Origin: Closterium sp. Naga37s-1
Lineage: Eukaryota; Streptophyta; Zygnematophyceae; Desmidiales; Closteriaceae
DNA length: 64,000 nt
Assembly (NCBI GenBank): GCA_947471745.1
Contig: CANJKZ010001036.1
Location: forward strand, 186,001 to 250,000
Direction of reading: 5' to 3'
The translations under genes and the position numbers were made by a program. Positions 28,917 through 42,089 of this stretch are shown here, piece by piece. Below the pieces are notes generated by a model. It was not told where the DNA came from. It saw nothing but the letters and a program-made list of their open reading frames with translations, and did not search any database. Every line of letters begins with the position of its first letter. The stretch's first letter is position 1.

Positions 28917-31900
28917 CCAGTGTCTCCAGAACCAGCACCCCCAGGGTTAGCGCCTCCAGCTCCGGTGTCTCCAGCTCCAGGGTCCCCAGCTCCAACGCCT
29001 GCAGCACCACCAGCTCCAGCAGCTCTAGTACCTCCAGTACGAGCACCTCCAGAACCAGCGGCTCCATTACCTCCAGCAGCTCGCTCCAGTACCTCTAGCA
29101 GCTCCAGCTCTAGTGCCTCCAGCTCCAACTCCTGCAGCACCACCAACTCCAGCAGCTCCAGTACCTCCAGTACGAGCACCTCCAGGACCAGGGGCTCCAA
29201 TTCCTCCAGGAGCTCCAGCTCCAGTGCGTCCAGCTCCAACTCCTACAGCACCTCCGGCTCCAGTAGCTCCAGTACCTCCAGGACCAGGAGCTCCAGTGCC
29301 TCCAGCGGCAGACCCCCCGGCTCTGGCAGCGCCACTCCGAAGGCGGGTGCGCCGAGAAAACCACTTGTGCAGCTGCGGTGGAGAGAGAGGCTCTCGCCGC
29401 GACAAGGCACAAGGAGGACCTCCAGTAGACAAAGTACCCCCAGGCTCAGTACGCTCAGGCTCAGCACCCCCAGGCTCCGCACGCTCAGGCTCAGCACCCC
29501 CAGGCTCCACATGCTAAGGCTCAACACCCCCAGGCTCCGCACCCTCAGACTCAGCAACACCAGGCTCCGTACACGCAGGCTCAGTATCCCCAGGCCCCGC
29601 ACCCGGTGGCTCAGCACCCCCAGACTCAGCACCCCTAGTAGCACCACCCCTAGCAGCACCAGAGTCGACAACTACCTCGACAGGCCCGACAAGGTCTACC
29701 TGAGACACACCTGAAGGAGCAGGACCCTGAGAGGGGAGGGGGTCTACCGGAGGGGGACCTGGAGCAAGGAAGAGCGGCGGGGGTGGGAGAGGGGCAGAGC
29801 GGTAGGGGAAGAGACGGTAAAAGGGAACCGACTCGTCAAACGTGATGTCCTCAGAGGGGAATACACGGCGCGAGGTGGGGTGGTAAAACTGTTAGCCAGG
29901 CGCGTCAGGGGGAAAGCAAAGGAAGACGCAGGGAATAGCGCGGGCAAAGAGCTTGTCCGCGGACACATCACGAACAAAGGCACGAGAACCCAAGACCCGG
30001 AACACCGACGCATCACCAACCTTCCCCGTCCAACGCAGTGTAAGCGCGGTCTCCAGCAAGGAGACACGGGGCCAGAGGTTGAGCTGATGCACAGCATACC
30101 GGACCACAAACGGCCACAGAAAATGGGGAGCAGCCGCATGGATCATGGAGGTACGAGCGACCTCCATGACTAAGCCAATGCAGCACTCAGCAATCCCATT
30201 TTGCTGCGGGGAGGCCGGAAGCATGAACGACTGGAGAATGCCGTCCCCACGACAAAAGTCCCGCAAGAGGTCGGAGGAGAACTCACCACCTCTGTCAGAG
30301 TGTAGACTCAGGACAGGAAGGTCCTGGTGAAACCGCTCGCGGAGCTGGAGACGGACTGCGCGGATCCAAGGGATCAAGACATCAAAGACCTGACCCTTGT
30401 TGCGCAAGGGGAAGACCGTGGTGTAACGCGTGTAGTCCTCAACAACCAGCAGAAAGTCGCGCTCTCGGTCCTGTCCAGTGACGCGGGCTGGGCCCCACAC
30501 GTCCATGCGGAGAGTCTGCAAGGGAGAAGTCGTCGGGGGAATCGAGGAGGAGTGAGGAGCGTCGCGCTGCCGCCCCTCGACGCAAGGAAGGCAGGGCGGG
30601 GCAGGCGAGGGCGGGAGGGGAGGCAGAGACCTGGGAAGACCAGAGACAAGGAGGCGGGAGTGCATGCCATGCAGGCGTGGAAGGGAGGGGTGACCAAGGC
30701 GGTGGTGCCATAGGAGAGTCTGGTGCGACAGGAGGCGACACGAGCAAGGGGGTGCTACCTGACCTGACGTGGACACCTGGGCAGACACAGCTACCTGAGG
30801 AGAGTCTGTAGCCAGTGTGTACAGACTCGACCCTGGCCGACGAGTGAACATGGCCAGGTGACGGCCCGTTCGTGTACACGTGCAGATCGACACACGCTGA
30901 CCCCGAGGATTGGTGGTAGTGACCATCGCATCCTGGAGGGCAGCGGTACTCACCAAGTTTGTAGAGAACAAGGGGAGGTGAGGACCTGAGAGTGAGCCGG
31001 ACAAAACCGTCAGACACAGGAGAACAGTGGAGGAACGGACAAGAACTGGGCCCCCGGAGGGGTCAGCCAGTCTGACCGGTACAGGTGCAGAGAGAGGAGT
31101 GAGGGTGGTGCTGTCGCGAAAGAAACAGCGGGAAGCACCTGAGTCAAGCGTAAAGGTGTGCAAGGCCTCTGAAGGCGCAGTACTAGGGAGAGCAGACTCA
31201 CTATATACCTGGGTCAGGCGGCACACACAGGTAACAGTCACCCTCAGCACTAACAGACAAGGCATACATAGCAGCCATGATAGCATCATAGTCAAGATCA
31301 AATATGGCAACTCTAGACCTAAGCAGCTCTGCCCAGCGGGGGCGCTCGGCCTCGTCACCAAACTCTGCGCACCAAGCGTCGTCTAGGTGGGAGAAGCAGC
31401 GGTGCTGAGTGTGAGGCTTCCCGCATGTCTGACCAGCACGGTCACCCGTGCGAATGACATACGGGCAGCTAACACTACCCCCGGACGCCCCACGCTGAGA
31501 AACCACTCACGAAGCTGCTGGGGCGAAGGGGTCTCGCTCTGACGCTGCTGCTGCTGCCGCTGGCCACCGCCAGAACCTCCCCTCTGAACAGCTCCACCCC
31601 AACTGGTAAGCGGGCAACGGGTGGGCTGCAAGGGCGGCAAGCGGGCCGCAAGTGGGTGGCGAGCAGGTTGCAAGGGCGGCGAGCGGGCCGCAGGCAAGCA
31701 GCAAGCGGGCTGCAGGGGTGGCTAGCGGGCCGCAAGCTGGCGGCGATCGGGCGACAGGGCCGGTGAGCGGGCCGCGAGCAAGCGGCAAGTGGGCCGCACG
31801 GGCGGCGAGCGGGCCGCAAGGGCGGCAAGCGGGCCGCAAGGGTGGCTAGCGGGCCTAGGGGTGGCGGGCGGGCCGCAAGCGGGCGACGCGCGGGCTGCAG

Positions 31901-32262
31901 GGGCGGCGCGCGGGCCTTGATCAGGTGGCCAGCGGGCTGCAGGGGCAGCGCGCTAGCTCTCGGGGCGGCTCGTGGGTTGCTATGGGTGGCGCAACGAGCT
32001 GCTAGGGGCGGTGTTGCGGCCAGAAGGGCGGCATGTCAGTAGGGTAGGGCGGCAGGGCAGTTAGTGGGGCAGCTCTGTGGTGGGCCCTAAAAAAAAAATT
32101 CGGTCCTAGCGAAGGACCTGCTCTGAAACCATGTCAAACTAATGAACGAGAATGAATGAACTATGAAAGAGTTGGGTACAAGTACTAACCCTAATTGGGT
32201 TGTACCCCTTATGGGCTACCTCACTATAGCCTACAAAAAGTAAGCAATATAACATTTTGACA
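28917..32262 (-). mobile_element. B-family Copia HC, 5' segment
   Basis: Continuation of the element begun at 13976. Minus-strand parts: linker (28917-29750, Gly/Ala-rich), integrase (about 29890-30560), GAG-pre-integrase (WHHRLGHPS near 30700), protease (LDSGAS near 31140), zinc-like Gag motif (about 31400-31470), leader with GCGGGCCGCAAG-type repeats (about 31590-32090), primer-site complement GCTCTGAAACCA (32120-32131) and LTR. It is broken, with several breaks. Confidence 0.88.
32132..32262 (-). repeat. 5' LTR of HC (131 bp)
   Basis: TGTCAAACTAATG to ATTTTGACA, beside the primer site. The outer side is the internal region of element L. Confidence 0.88.
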
Positions 32263-35200
32263 CTTCTCGTCGAACAAAGGGATATGGATCAGCAGCGACC
32301 AGCGCCGCGACGAGACCGGGAATGCCTCGCTTTCTACGCCGACAACACGGAGGAGCGACGGCCGCGGCGCCTTTACTGCAAGATTTGCAGAAATTTTGGG
32401 CACCTGGCAGATCGATGCAAATTCCGATCTCGCCCTCGTCAGACCAATCCGAGCAACGGGTCTGGCCGACAAGACGCACGAAACGAAACGCGTCAAGCCC
32501 AGGTGCACCAACCCCCACCGCGCAACCTGAACCCAGCCATTCAGCATCAGCAGCAGCAGCCGCCACAGACTGCCCCAATCCGCAATGTCATGGGCAACAT
32601 GACAATGACGAACGGATCCTGTCGTCCCCGCGCGCGCTCACCGTCACCTGAGCCAGCACGCTAGCCAATCGGAGTGTTCTCGAACAACAATCCATTCAGC
32701 ACACGCCACGATTTCACCGACGACAACGAACAGGACTGGAATCTCCCAGTCCCGCTGCTTGAAAGTCCCCCGCACATACCTGATCAGCGGGCGGCTCCGA
32801 TCGATTGGATCTTGCGCGAGCAATTTCTCAAATATGACACACCGCATATCGTTACCCCGCGACTTGCGCTGCTCGCACGTAACGGCAACAGGCGCTACAA
32901 CACGTGGTAACTGGATAGCTGCTCTGGGCGGCATATGGTGGGTTATGAGTGTTACATATCCAATGCCGTCTCCACCCCCGCCGTGACCTATGTCACCGTG
33001 GCGTACAACACACGGTTGCGTGCAAGAAAGTGGTGCTCAAGGCCCGAGGGAGCAGGACGCACATCACACTGAACGACGTGCTGATCGTGCAGAATTTGCG
33101 CTTTCATCTCCTCTCAGCAGCGCAACTCATGGATTGCGGAGTCGACCTCAGAACCGAACCCAAGACATGCGACATCCTGCTCCACTACACGATGCCGAAC
33201 AAGACGCACAAGCAGATCGGACGAGCGCACTCCGAAAACGGCGTTTACATCCTCGATTTCGGCATTCCCGACTGCAGCGGTGATTCACAGGAGCTCATCG
33301 ACCTCGTCCCCCTGCGCTTCGAACACATTCACCACCGCGACTGGAAACATCCATACGGAAGACCGTGGGTGCCGCATCACGTTCACCCGCACGAGGTGGC
33401 GCTGCACGACCCCGACCCCGACGGCAGCTGCAGAGATTGCCATACGCCCACAGCCTCAACGAGCGCGATTGCCGGCCGTGGTCTTGCCGCCATCGCCGAA
33501 GCAGAGCGGGAAGCACCGCCTGAAGAAGGACTGTCCAACCTGGAGCTTGAAACCGCCACACGCATCGTCTTCGGCACGGAGGAAAATCCCCTCCCCAGAC
33601 CTGCATCATGACACCTTCGGGGCATGCTGCGCGGCACCGGCGTCGGCACCTTCGATGCACACGGAGTCCCGCGACCCTACACAAAGGATAAATTTCTGGA
33701 GATATACTCTCACCAGCGCGACTCTACGAAGAAGCTTACCGTGGCGCAAGAGGAAGAACTGGCGCGTCGCGAAGCGGAAGAGCTTCGCCAACGGAGTCTT
33801 ACGGAGTCGCGTGGCACATTCGCCTGGAGCGGATGGGGAGAAGAACAGAGCGCCTCCAATGAAGGGGGGTGGGGAAGTGCCGGCGGATGGGGCACGAGCG
33901 ACACCTGCAGGTGGGGAGCCGCAACTGGCGGTGAGACAAGCGGATGGGGCACTTTCGGCGAAGTCTGGAGGGCTTCCCGTGAGGACCAAAGGGGGGAAGA
34001 AGAGGAAATCAAAGCGGAACCTCCAGTTGTTCCTCTTGGTCGACCTCCGCGCCGCGCTGTACCTGTACTACCCCCACCTGACATCCAGACAGGAAGTGAC
34101 CCTTGGGACACCATCGATTGGGGAAACAAGCCCTCTACTCCGCGTCACACTGTCTACAGACCTGCCCCCGAGCCGCGCGAACTAACCTTCTTCCCCGGAA
34201 CTATCCCTGGAACAAATATTCCCCTCTTCAATATTCTCGATAGGGAATTTCTTGCGCTGATGCTCACGACGGCGAACGGAGATGATGAAGCTGAAGAAAC
34301 AGCGGCGGAACCTGCCCAAGCACCTAACGAGGACCCTGCAGTAGCACACGCGCGCTACATGCGGACCTCTGGTTTCCGCGCCGACGATACCATATGGCAC
34401 CAGCGCCTCGGTCACCCCTCACGCGTAACGCTGAATAGCTGCATCAAGGCCGGCGTGTTTGCGCCTGGCGCACTCCTACGCCTTGATGCACCGAAGTAAG
34501 GGGCGCGACACATCCGCGCAACTGCACCATCTGCCAAGAAGCTGCGCTAAGCCACCAACCGTTCCCCCTGCTCGAGCCCGGAACCAACCGCTACCCAAAA
34601 CTGGAGAAAGTATACAGTGACTTCCTCAACGTAGGACACTGCGGAATTAATGATGAGCTGCATACGCTCACCTTCGTCGACGCTGGAACGCGCTACGTGT
34701 GGGTCGTAAACGTGGAAGCACGCAGCAGAGCATACGATTTGTTTCGTCTATGGTTGGCACACGCGCAGCGGCAATCTGGGGAGAAACTGAAATTCTGGCA
34801 ATCTGACGACGCAGCGGAGTTCAGTAGCAAAGAGATGCAGGATTACCTGGCGAAGAAGGGAATCGAGCATAATGTTTCCCTCCCCTACGCGCACCAACAG
34901 CAAGGCGTAGCCGAGCGCACGAACCGCACGCTCATGACCAAGGTACGGGCGTTGATGAAGCGGTCGAAGCTTCCGCCAACCTACTGGACCTACGCAATGC
35001 ACCACGCCGTGCGAGTGCACAACCTGCTGTCGACCACGGCCATCACCAGCAACTCATCACCGCATGTGAAATGGACAGGGACCAAGGGCAACACATCGAT
35101 GCTCCACGTATGGGGGTGCATGGTGCAATACCGCCCGCCAACGTCAACCATCGGGAAATTTACAAGCCGCGCGCGCTGGGGGATTCACCTCGGCATTAGC

Positions 35201-37530
35201 CACGAACACAAAGCATGGCTCATCATGGATCTCATGAGTCAGAAGATCCAGAACGCGCGTGACGTCATCTTCTATGAGCGGCTCTTCCTTCGGCAATTTC
35301 GCGAAGACGAGCAGGCAAACGCGAATCGCGTCTACGCCAACGACGGACACAGCTACGCCCCACCTGAGGATGAAGTTGCAGCAGCCATTCTGGAGCAGGA
35401 CCCCAGAGGCGAGTTCACAAGAGGCGATCACCACGACGACGACGACGATTCTCCTAGAGGAGGAGCAGGCGTAGCAGGTGGAGGCGGAGGCGTAAGCGGA
35501 AATGGCAGAGTCGCAGCACCACCAGCACCACCTGAACCGGAAAGCGACGATGATGACGTGCAGGAAGTCACCCCACAGCACCGCCACGACAGCACCGTTT
35601 TCGGACTTCAAATTCTTGGGCTCCACACCGCCACGTCAACGGCGCCGCGTGTCATCGAGCCGAAGAACCCGCGCCAAGCACTCACGGGACCACACAGCAA
35701 AGAATGGCGCAAAGCGATGGATGCGGAAATCAAGGCACTTGAGTCCCGCGATACCTGGGTGCTTGTCGATCGAGCGGCAGTCAAGGGGAGAAGGATTCTC
35801 TCCGGGAAATGGGTATTCCGCATTAAAACCGCAGCGGACGGCACGATTGAACAATTCAAGGCGCGCTGGGTCGTACGTGGCTACAAACAGAGGCACGGCA
35901 TCGACTTCGACCAGACGTTTGCGCCGGTCAGCCGTCACACCTCCGTCAGAATTCTCCTCAGCCATCGCTGCCACACGACACCTCCCGCTCCGCCAAATTG
36001 ATGTGAAGAACACGTTTCTCTACACGTTAGTAGATGATGTGATATACGTGGAGCTGCCGCACACATACGGCGAGGGAGATTCACGCGTATGCCAGCAGCG
36101 AAAGTCCCTTTACGAGATTAAACAGGCGCCAAGGCTCTGGCAGCAGTACCTGCACAACATCCTGCTTGAGATAGGCTTCAAGCAGCTGCCTTATGATCCC
36201 GGCATGTATCGCCGCGATTTCCGCGACGAATACATTCTACTCACGGTCTACGTCGACGATCTCCTCTACACAGGATCGAGCAACGAACTGCTTGAGCAGT
36301 TCGAGAAAAGTTTTGCAAGGCGCGCCGACATCACCTGCACCCACGACGTGAAGCAGTTTCTCGGGCTCAACATCTCCTACTCGCCAGAAGCCATTCATCT
36401 CTCAGCAGCCAATTATGCAGAGGAACTTGGCAAGCGCTTCAACATTGCACCTGCACCACTCTCCACCCCTTACCGCACTCCAGGACCCAACCACAAGCCT
36501 GACAACAAAGCCCTGTCCCCTGCTGAGCTTCATACCTACCAGCAGAAGCTGGGATGCCTACTCTTTGCCTCTGTTACCTGCAGGCCCGATCTCTCCTACA
36601 TCGCGAGCCAGTTGGCTCAGTACTCTCGCAAACCAACGGCCAAGAATCTTCTAGATCTTCAGCGTGCACTTCAATTCTTCATCTCCACGCCCAATGTTGG
36701 GCTCTGCTACTCCACCATCCCAACCTCGTCCTTCAACCTCATTGGCTACGTGGACGCTGATCATGCCGCTGACCCCGACAATCGACGGTCCAGGACAGGC
36801 TTCCTCTTCCGCCTCAAGCCCAGTGGCCCCATCTCCTGGAATTCGCATAAACAAGAGCTGGTTGCCCTTTCATCGGCGGAAGCTGAATTCATCGCAGCAA
36901 CAGCAGCTGTTCGCAGGAGCTGCTGCACGAGGTGAAAATTCCAGCCTCGGCAAATTTTCGCCTCCACTGCGACAATCAGAGCGCGATCAGGATCACGAAC
37001 AAGCCTGGGTTCGTCAACCGCATCAAACACATCGCGCTGCGGTACTTCTTCGTCAAGGACGAAGTCGACAAGGGCAAGGTTGACCTCACCTATTGTCCGA
37101 CGGGTGACATGGCAGCCGACTTCCTCATGAAGCAACTGTCACGTCAGCAGTACCGGCATTGCTCCGAGCTCAGTGGAGTAGTCAAGTGGGTCAAGATTCG
37201 CTATGGCCAGGAGTGAAGGGGGGTGTTACGAATAGTAATTGATGAAACATTACTGTGCACTCCTGACAGCAGCAATCGAAGAATGCAGTACCGAGTCTGA
37301 AGATGAAAGGGCGGAAGTAACGCGAAGGGTTAGACGGTTACGAAGGGATCTGAACCGTCAAGGGAGACAGCATCAGACAGCAGTAGTGGCGAGGATTCTG
37401 CTCGGACAGTTTCGTAACTGTCCGGAGTCGCTCGGTTGGATTTCGCTGCAATAAGGGAATGTACCCCTTAGAGTACATGGCTAGCCTAGGTCGATTCGTA
37501 TTCCCTTGTACTCTTATTTATATTCCAGTG
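32263..37530 (+). mobile_element. Copia LTR retrotransposon L, body and 3' LTR
   Basis: Plus-strand Ty1/copia. Recognisable parts in order: CCHC knuckle (CKICRNFGHLADRC, near 32378-32420), protease-region remnants (near 32910-33140), GAG-pre-integrase HQRLGHPS (near 34400), integrase (about 34600-35150; SDDAAEF and QQGVAERTNRT), an acidic linker, reverse transcriptase (about 35690-36270, YVDDLLY near 36250), RNase H (about 36740-37140), then the 3' LTR at 37224. The 5' LTR is at 13035, with 19 kb of nested elements between. It is related to A/M but distinct. Broken, with several breaks; LTRs about 5% different, so it predates the elements inside it. Confidence 0.87.
37224..37526 (+). repeat. 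3' LTR of L (about 303 bp recognised)
   Basis: It starts TGTTACGAATAG after a GGAGTGAAGGGGGG polypurine tract. An internal GACGGTT/AACCGTC inverted repeat is shared with 13035-13338. The terminal bases are uncertain. Confidence 0.8.
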
Positions 37531-38148
37531 TTGGCATGTTTTTATCATCTCAAGCATTTTACATCCACTCTGCTATTGAGATCAAGGGCCCACAACTACT
37601 CAGACGTGTGCGAACCTTCCTGAGGTGATCCTAGGTACGATCAACAATTGATCGCAACACCACTTTCCCAAACATCGCCCCCTCTCTCATCCCCCCCAAC
37701 CCCCCCGCCCCATCCGCACCTCCCTCCCTCCCCCCTCCCTCTCTCCTTCCCGGTCTATTGCAAGTTATTAGATCTTGTTCGTACTTTTGACACCAGGCGT
37801 TTATGCGTGTCAACCCAAAGCGCGCGTGTTTAGCGTGTCAATCACTGTAGCATCAGTGTCAACCCAAAGCGCATATATGAGCATCAACGATGCAAGCTGA
37901 TTCGTTGCGAACAACCTGTGTGTTGAAATGATTGGTGCACGTCCAATCAAGCAAAAAAATTGAATACCTCCTAGGTTTCGTATAGGAAACAGTGCATCTC
38001 GATTGGGCAGTAGGGGAGGTGAATTTTTTATGCTACGACGATCCTGGTTGGTTCATAGGTATTGACTCTGTCAGAGTCAAAGGTGTCCGACATTTTTTTT
38101 TGGCTAAGAATCTGCCAGATTTTGACACCAAGCCAACAATCTTGGGTA
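37531..38148. other. Spacer without a gene
   Basis: Nothing coding is recognised. It holds a pyrimidine-rich low-complexity stretch (37674-37750) and two copies of TGTCAACCCAAAGCGC (about 37807 and 37856). A 23-nt sequence at 37774-37796 recurs inverted at 51339-51361. Confidence 0.5.
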
Positions 38149-38279
38149 TGTCAGAATAACAAACAAGAATGAATGAACAATGAAACACCTGGGTAAAGTA
38201 CTAACCCTAATTGGGTTGTACCCCTTATGGGCTACCCCACTATAGCCTACACAAATGTAAGCACTATAACATTCTAACA
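38149..38279 (-). repeat. 3' LTR of F (131 bp)
   Basis: TGTCAGAATAAC to ATTCTAACA, followed by the CACCCCCATAG tract. Confidence 0.88.
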
Positions 38280-41200
38280 CACCCCCATAGGCAAAGTGGG
38301 GGAGAACAAGTGGTCACAAGACCAGTCAAGAAAAGCAAAAACAAGCTCAGGGTGGATCACAAAGTCACCACACAGTCCGAGCACAAGCAAAGGGCCACAA
38401 GGCCAGTTCACATGAAGACTTATATAAAAGAGGACAAACAATACAGTGATCATACCCTAGCAAGTGTAAGCATGCAAGTATATAAATAGATCACAGTACA
38501 AGCAAGGTCACACAATGAGGAAGTGAGGCAAAGTAGGTACAAGGCCTAATACAGTAGAGAAGTGCTGATGATCACCAGGCGGAAGTTCCTTGGTGAATAT
38601 ATCAGCAGTGTTGGCCCTAGTGGCCATGTACGCAAGACGAAGCTGGCCACGTACGCAAGACGAAGCTGGCCACGCTGCTGCAACTCTCGAGCAAGGAAGT
38701 ATCGCAAAGCGATGTGCTTCGTTCTGTGCTCCAGTCTGTGCTCCTGACACAAGGCAATCATGGCCTTGTTGTCTACGTACAGAACTGGAGGCGAACGAGG
38801 CTGCTCTCCCAAGTCAGTCAACAGGTAGGTCAGCCAGCGCAGCTCCTGTGCAGCCATGGCTCCTACGTAGATCTCAGCCTCACAACTGGAGCTGAGAACC
38901 GAAGACGAGCGGTTAGACCACCAGGAAACAGAGCTGGAACCGAGGCTGAAGGTGTAACCCAGTGACGACCGCTGCATAGCTGAGTCGTCAACCCAAGAAG
39001 CGTCTGTGTGACCAGTGAGGACAACTGGACCCCGTCCTCCAAGCACGAGCCCCATGCTCGACGTACTGCACAGGTAACGCAGTACCCTCTTCGCAGCATC
39101 CCACTGCACCTTTCGGTGCCTGCCGGGAGCCACGTAGCGAGCCAGGAGGCTCAGAGGGAACGCGAGGTTAGGTCGTGTGCACGTCATCAGGTACATGAGG
39201 CAACCCACAAGCTCTGGGTACGGACCACTCGGCTCTACGGACTCGTCTGAAGGTGGAGCTGAGAGCGAGTGACCGGTAGACAGAGGACTGAGCTGTGGCG
39301 AGGAGAACTGGAAACCGAAGCGCTGAAGGACCTGGTGCACCATGTGTGACTGAGTCAGTGTGATGGTGCGCTGTGCTCTGTCCCGAGTGATGTGCAAGTC
39401 AAGATAGCTGCGCAGTTCACCCAGGTCAGTGCAGGTGTGTCCGACTTCACAAGGTTTAGTGCCTCTTTGTCAGCAGTGGCAAAGATGAGGTCGTCTACGT
39501 ACATGAGGACGTAGAACGGCGGCAACGAGGTGTCGGTGCGGAGAAACAACGACGGGTCAGCAGTAGAAGGAGCAAACCCAAGAGCCGCAAGTGTAGTCCT
39601 CAGCGTGTCGTGCCACTCGCGAGGCGCCTGGCGGAGACCGTAGACTGGCCGGCGGAGGCTCCATTGGGTACCTGCAGGAAACGAACCAGTGAAGCCAGGA
39701 GGGCGGCGCAGCCAGATCTCCTCGTGCAGGCTGCCCTGCAGGAAAGCTGTGCTGAAGTCCAGAGAGTGCAACTCGTAGTCACGCTGAGCAGCGACGTGTA
39801 TCAACACCCAAAGAGTAGTCATCTTCGGGGTGGGGGAGAAGGTCTGGAAGTAGTCAACTCCCTGTCGATGACTGAAGCCTCGAGCAACGTAACGCGCCTT
39901 GAAGGCAGGCGGAGAACCCAGCGGCCGCTTCACCCTGAAGATCCACATGCCATCGACTATGTTAACCCCAGGTGGGGGAACCTCGTCGACGTAGGTGCCT
40001 GTGGACTTCCAGGGTGCCATCTCGGCATCCATGGCTGCCTGCCACTGAGAAGAGTAAGGAACACGCAGGGTAACAGAGGAAGGACGAAGGGTCGTAACGT
40101 GCGTGCCAGGGACAGGAGGAGGACGCGAACGAGGAACGCGACGAGCAGTGCGAACAGGTTAGACAGGACGAGACGCAGACTCACGACGCTCTGTAAGACC
40201 GCCGGACTGCTCAGTGTAAGGAGAGGGAGCAGGCAGTGGGGAGGCTGGCTGTAACGGCGGCTGCGGCTGGTCAGGCGGTGGACACAGTAAGGGAGGAGTA
40301 AGGCCAGGAGAAGACGGGACACCAAGAACCCAGGCGTGGCAAAGAGGGGTGACCCAGGCGGTGGTGCCACAGAAGAGTCTGGTGTGACAGGAGGCGACAC
40401 GAGCAAGAGGCGGCTACCTGACCTGACGCGGACACCTAAGCAGACGCAGCTACCTGAGGAGGCTCGGTAGCGAGTGTGTACAGACTCGACCCTGGTCGAC
40501 GAGTGAACGTGGCCAGGTGACGCCCCGTCTGTGTACAGCTGCAGATCGACACACGCTGACCCCCAGGAGTGGTGGTAGTGACCATCGCATCCTGGAGGGC
40601 AGCGGTACTCACCAAGTTCGTAGAGAACGAGGGGAGGTGAAGATCTGTATGTGAGCTGGACGGAACCGCCGGAGTGCGCGAGGCACCTGAGTCCAAAGTG
40701 AAAGTGTGCAAGGCTGGAGCAGGCGCAGTACCAGGGAGAGTACCAGACTCAATAGCACCTAGAGCAGCAGCAGCTATACCTGGGTCAGGCGGCACACACC
40801 GGTAACAGTCACCCTTAGCACTAACAGACAAAGCATACATAGCAGAAAGAATAGCATCAAAGTCTAGGTCAAAGATAGCAATCCTAGACCTAAGCAGATC
40901 TGCCCAGCGAGGGAGCTCGACGTCGTCACCAAACTCAGCACGCCAAGCGTCGTCGAGGCGGGAGAAGCAGCGGTGCTGAGTGTGAAGCTTCCCGCATGTC
41001 TGACCAGCACGAACACCCGTGCGAATGACATACGGGCAGCTATCACTACCCCCAGACGTCCCACGCTGAAACAACCACTCACGGAGCTGCTGGGGCGATT
41101 GGGTCTCGCTCTGATGCTGCTGCTGCTGCCGCTGGCCACCACCAGGGCCTCCCATGCCGAGGTCCAGTCCTACCACCTCCAGTCCCACCGCCTCCACTGC

Positions 41201-42089
41201 CGCCACTCCCACCGCTGCCTCCAGCGCCGCCACCAGAGCCCCCACTCCCGCCACCAGTCCCACCGCCGCCACCACCTCCACTGCCTCCGCTACCTCCACT
41301 GCTGCCCCCACCACCACTCCCGCTGCCACCTCCACCACCACCGCTGCCACCTCTGCCACCCTTGCCCTTACTGCTGCGGCGCTTCGCACTAGCAGAAGCA
41401 GCCCTGACGTCCTCAGCAACAGAGACGTCTGCAGCAGCAGCAGAGGCGTAGGAGGGGGCAAGGGGGGAGGGGGAGCACCCCTCAAAAAGTAGGGCGGGCG
41501 CGGAGTGCCACGGGCAGCACCTAGAGCAACTGCACTAGTCTGAGCTGCTAGGAGATGCTGCTCGAGGAGGTCAACAGTGAGGGAGGTGGGGTCAAGGGAG
41601 AGAAAGTGGTCCCTGACAGAGCGAAGAGAGTCAGGGAGGCGAGTGACTATGAAGTAGAGGGTGATGAACATTGTGGGCTGGTTCCTGTCAAGGAACTCAG
41701 CAGGGACGGTAGCGCGGTAGTGAGCGTCGCTAGTGCGCAGGTGGGAAACCAGGTCCTCTACTGTGGCAAAGGCTGACAGCTCGGGGAACAGGTAGGGCAG
41801 AAGCAGGCGGCCTAGAGCAGCAGTGGCAGGCGAGGAGTAGCGGGCGACTACAGCAGCGTACAGTGCCTGGGCTGTCCTGTGCTGTCCAAAGTGAGCGCAT
41901 TCAGCTAACGGCAGGTGGTTGCAAATGGCCAAGTGGGCAGCAGCATCGCGAGTAAGCCACTGTGAGCGAGTCGCACTGTCAGCTGTGGCGGGAGGGGCAG
42001 GAGCGGCGCCTTACGCAAGGTCAAACAGCGAAACACTGTCCTTAGAATCGCTTAGTAGATACAGCTGCAGGTCGTCGAGCCACGTGTCA

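Noticed and set aside
37674-37750. Pyrimidine-rich tract considered as a functional splice or promoter element
   Set aside because: Simple low-complexity C/T run with no gene beside it.
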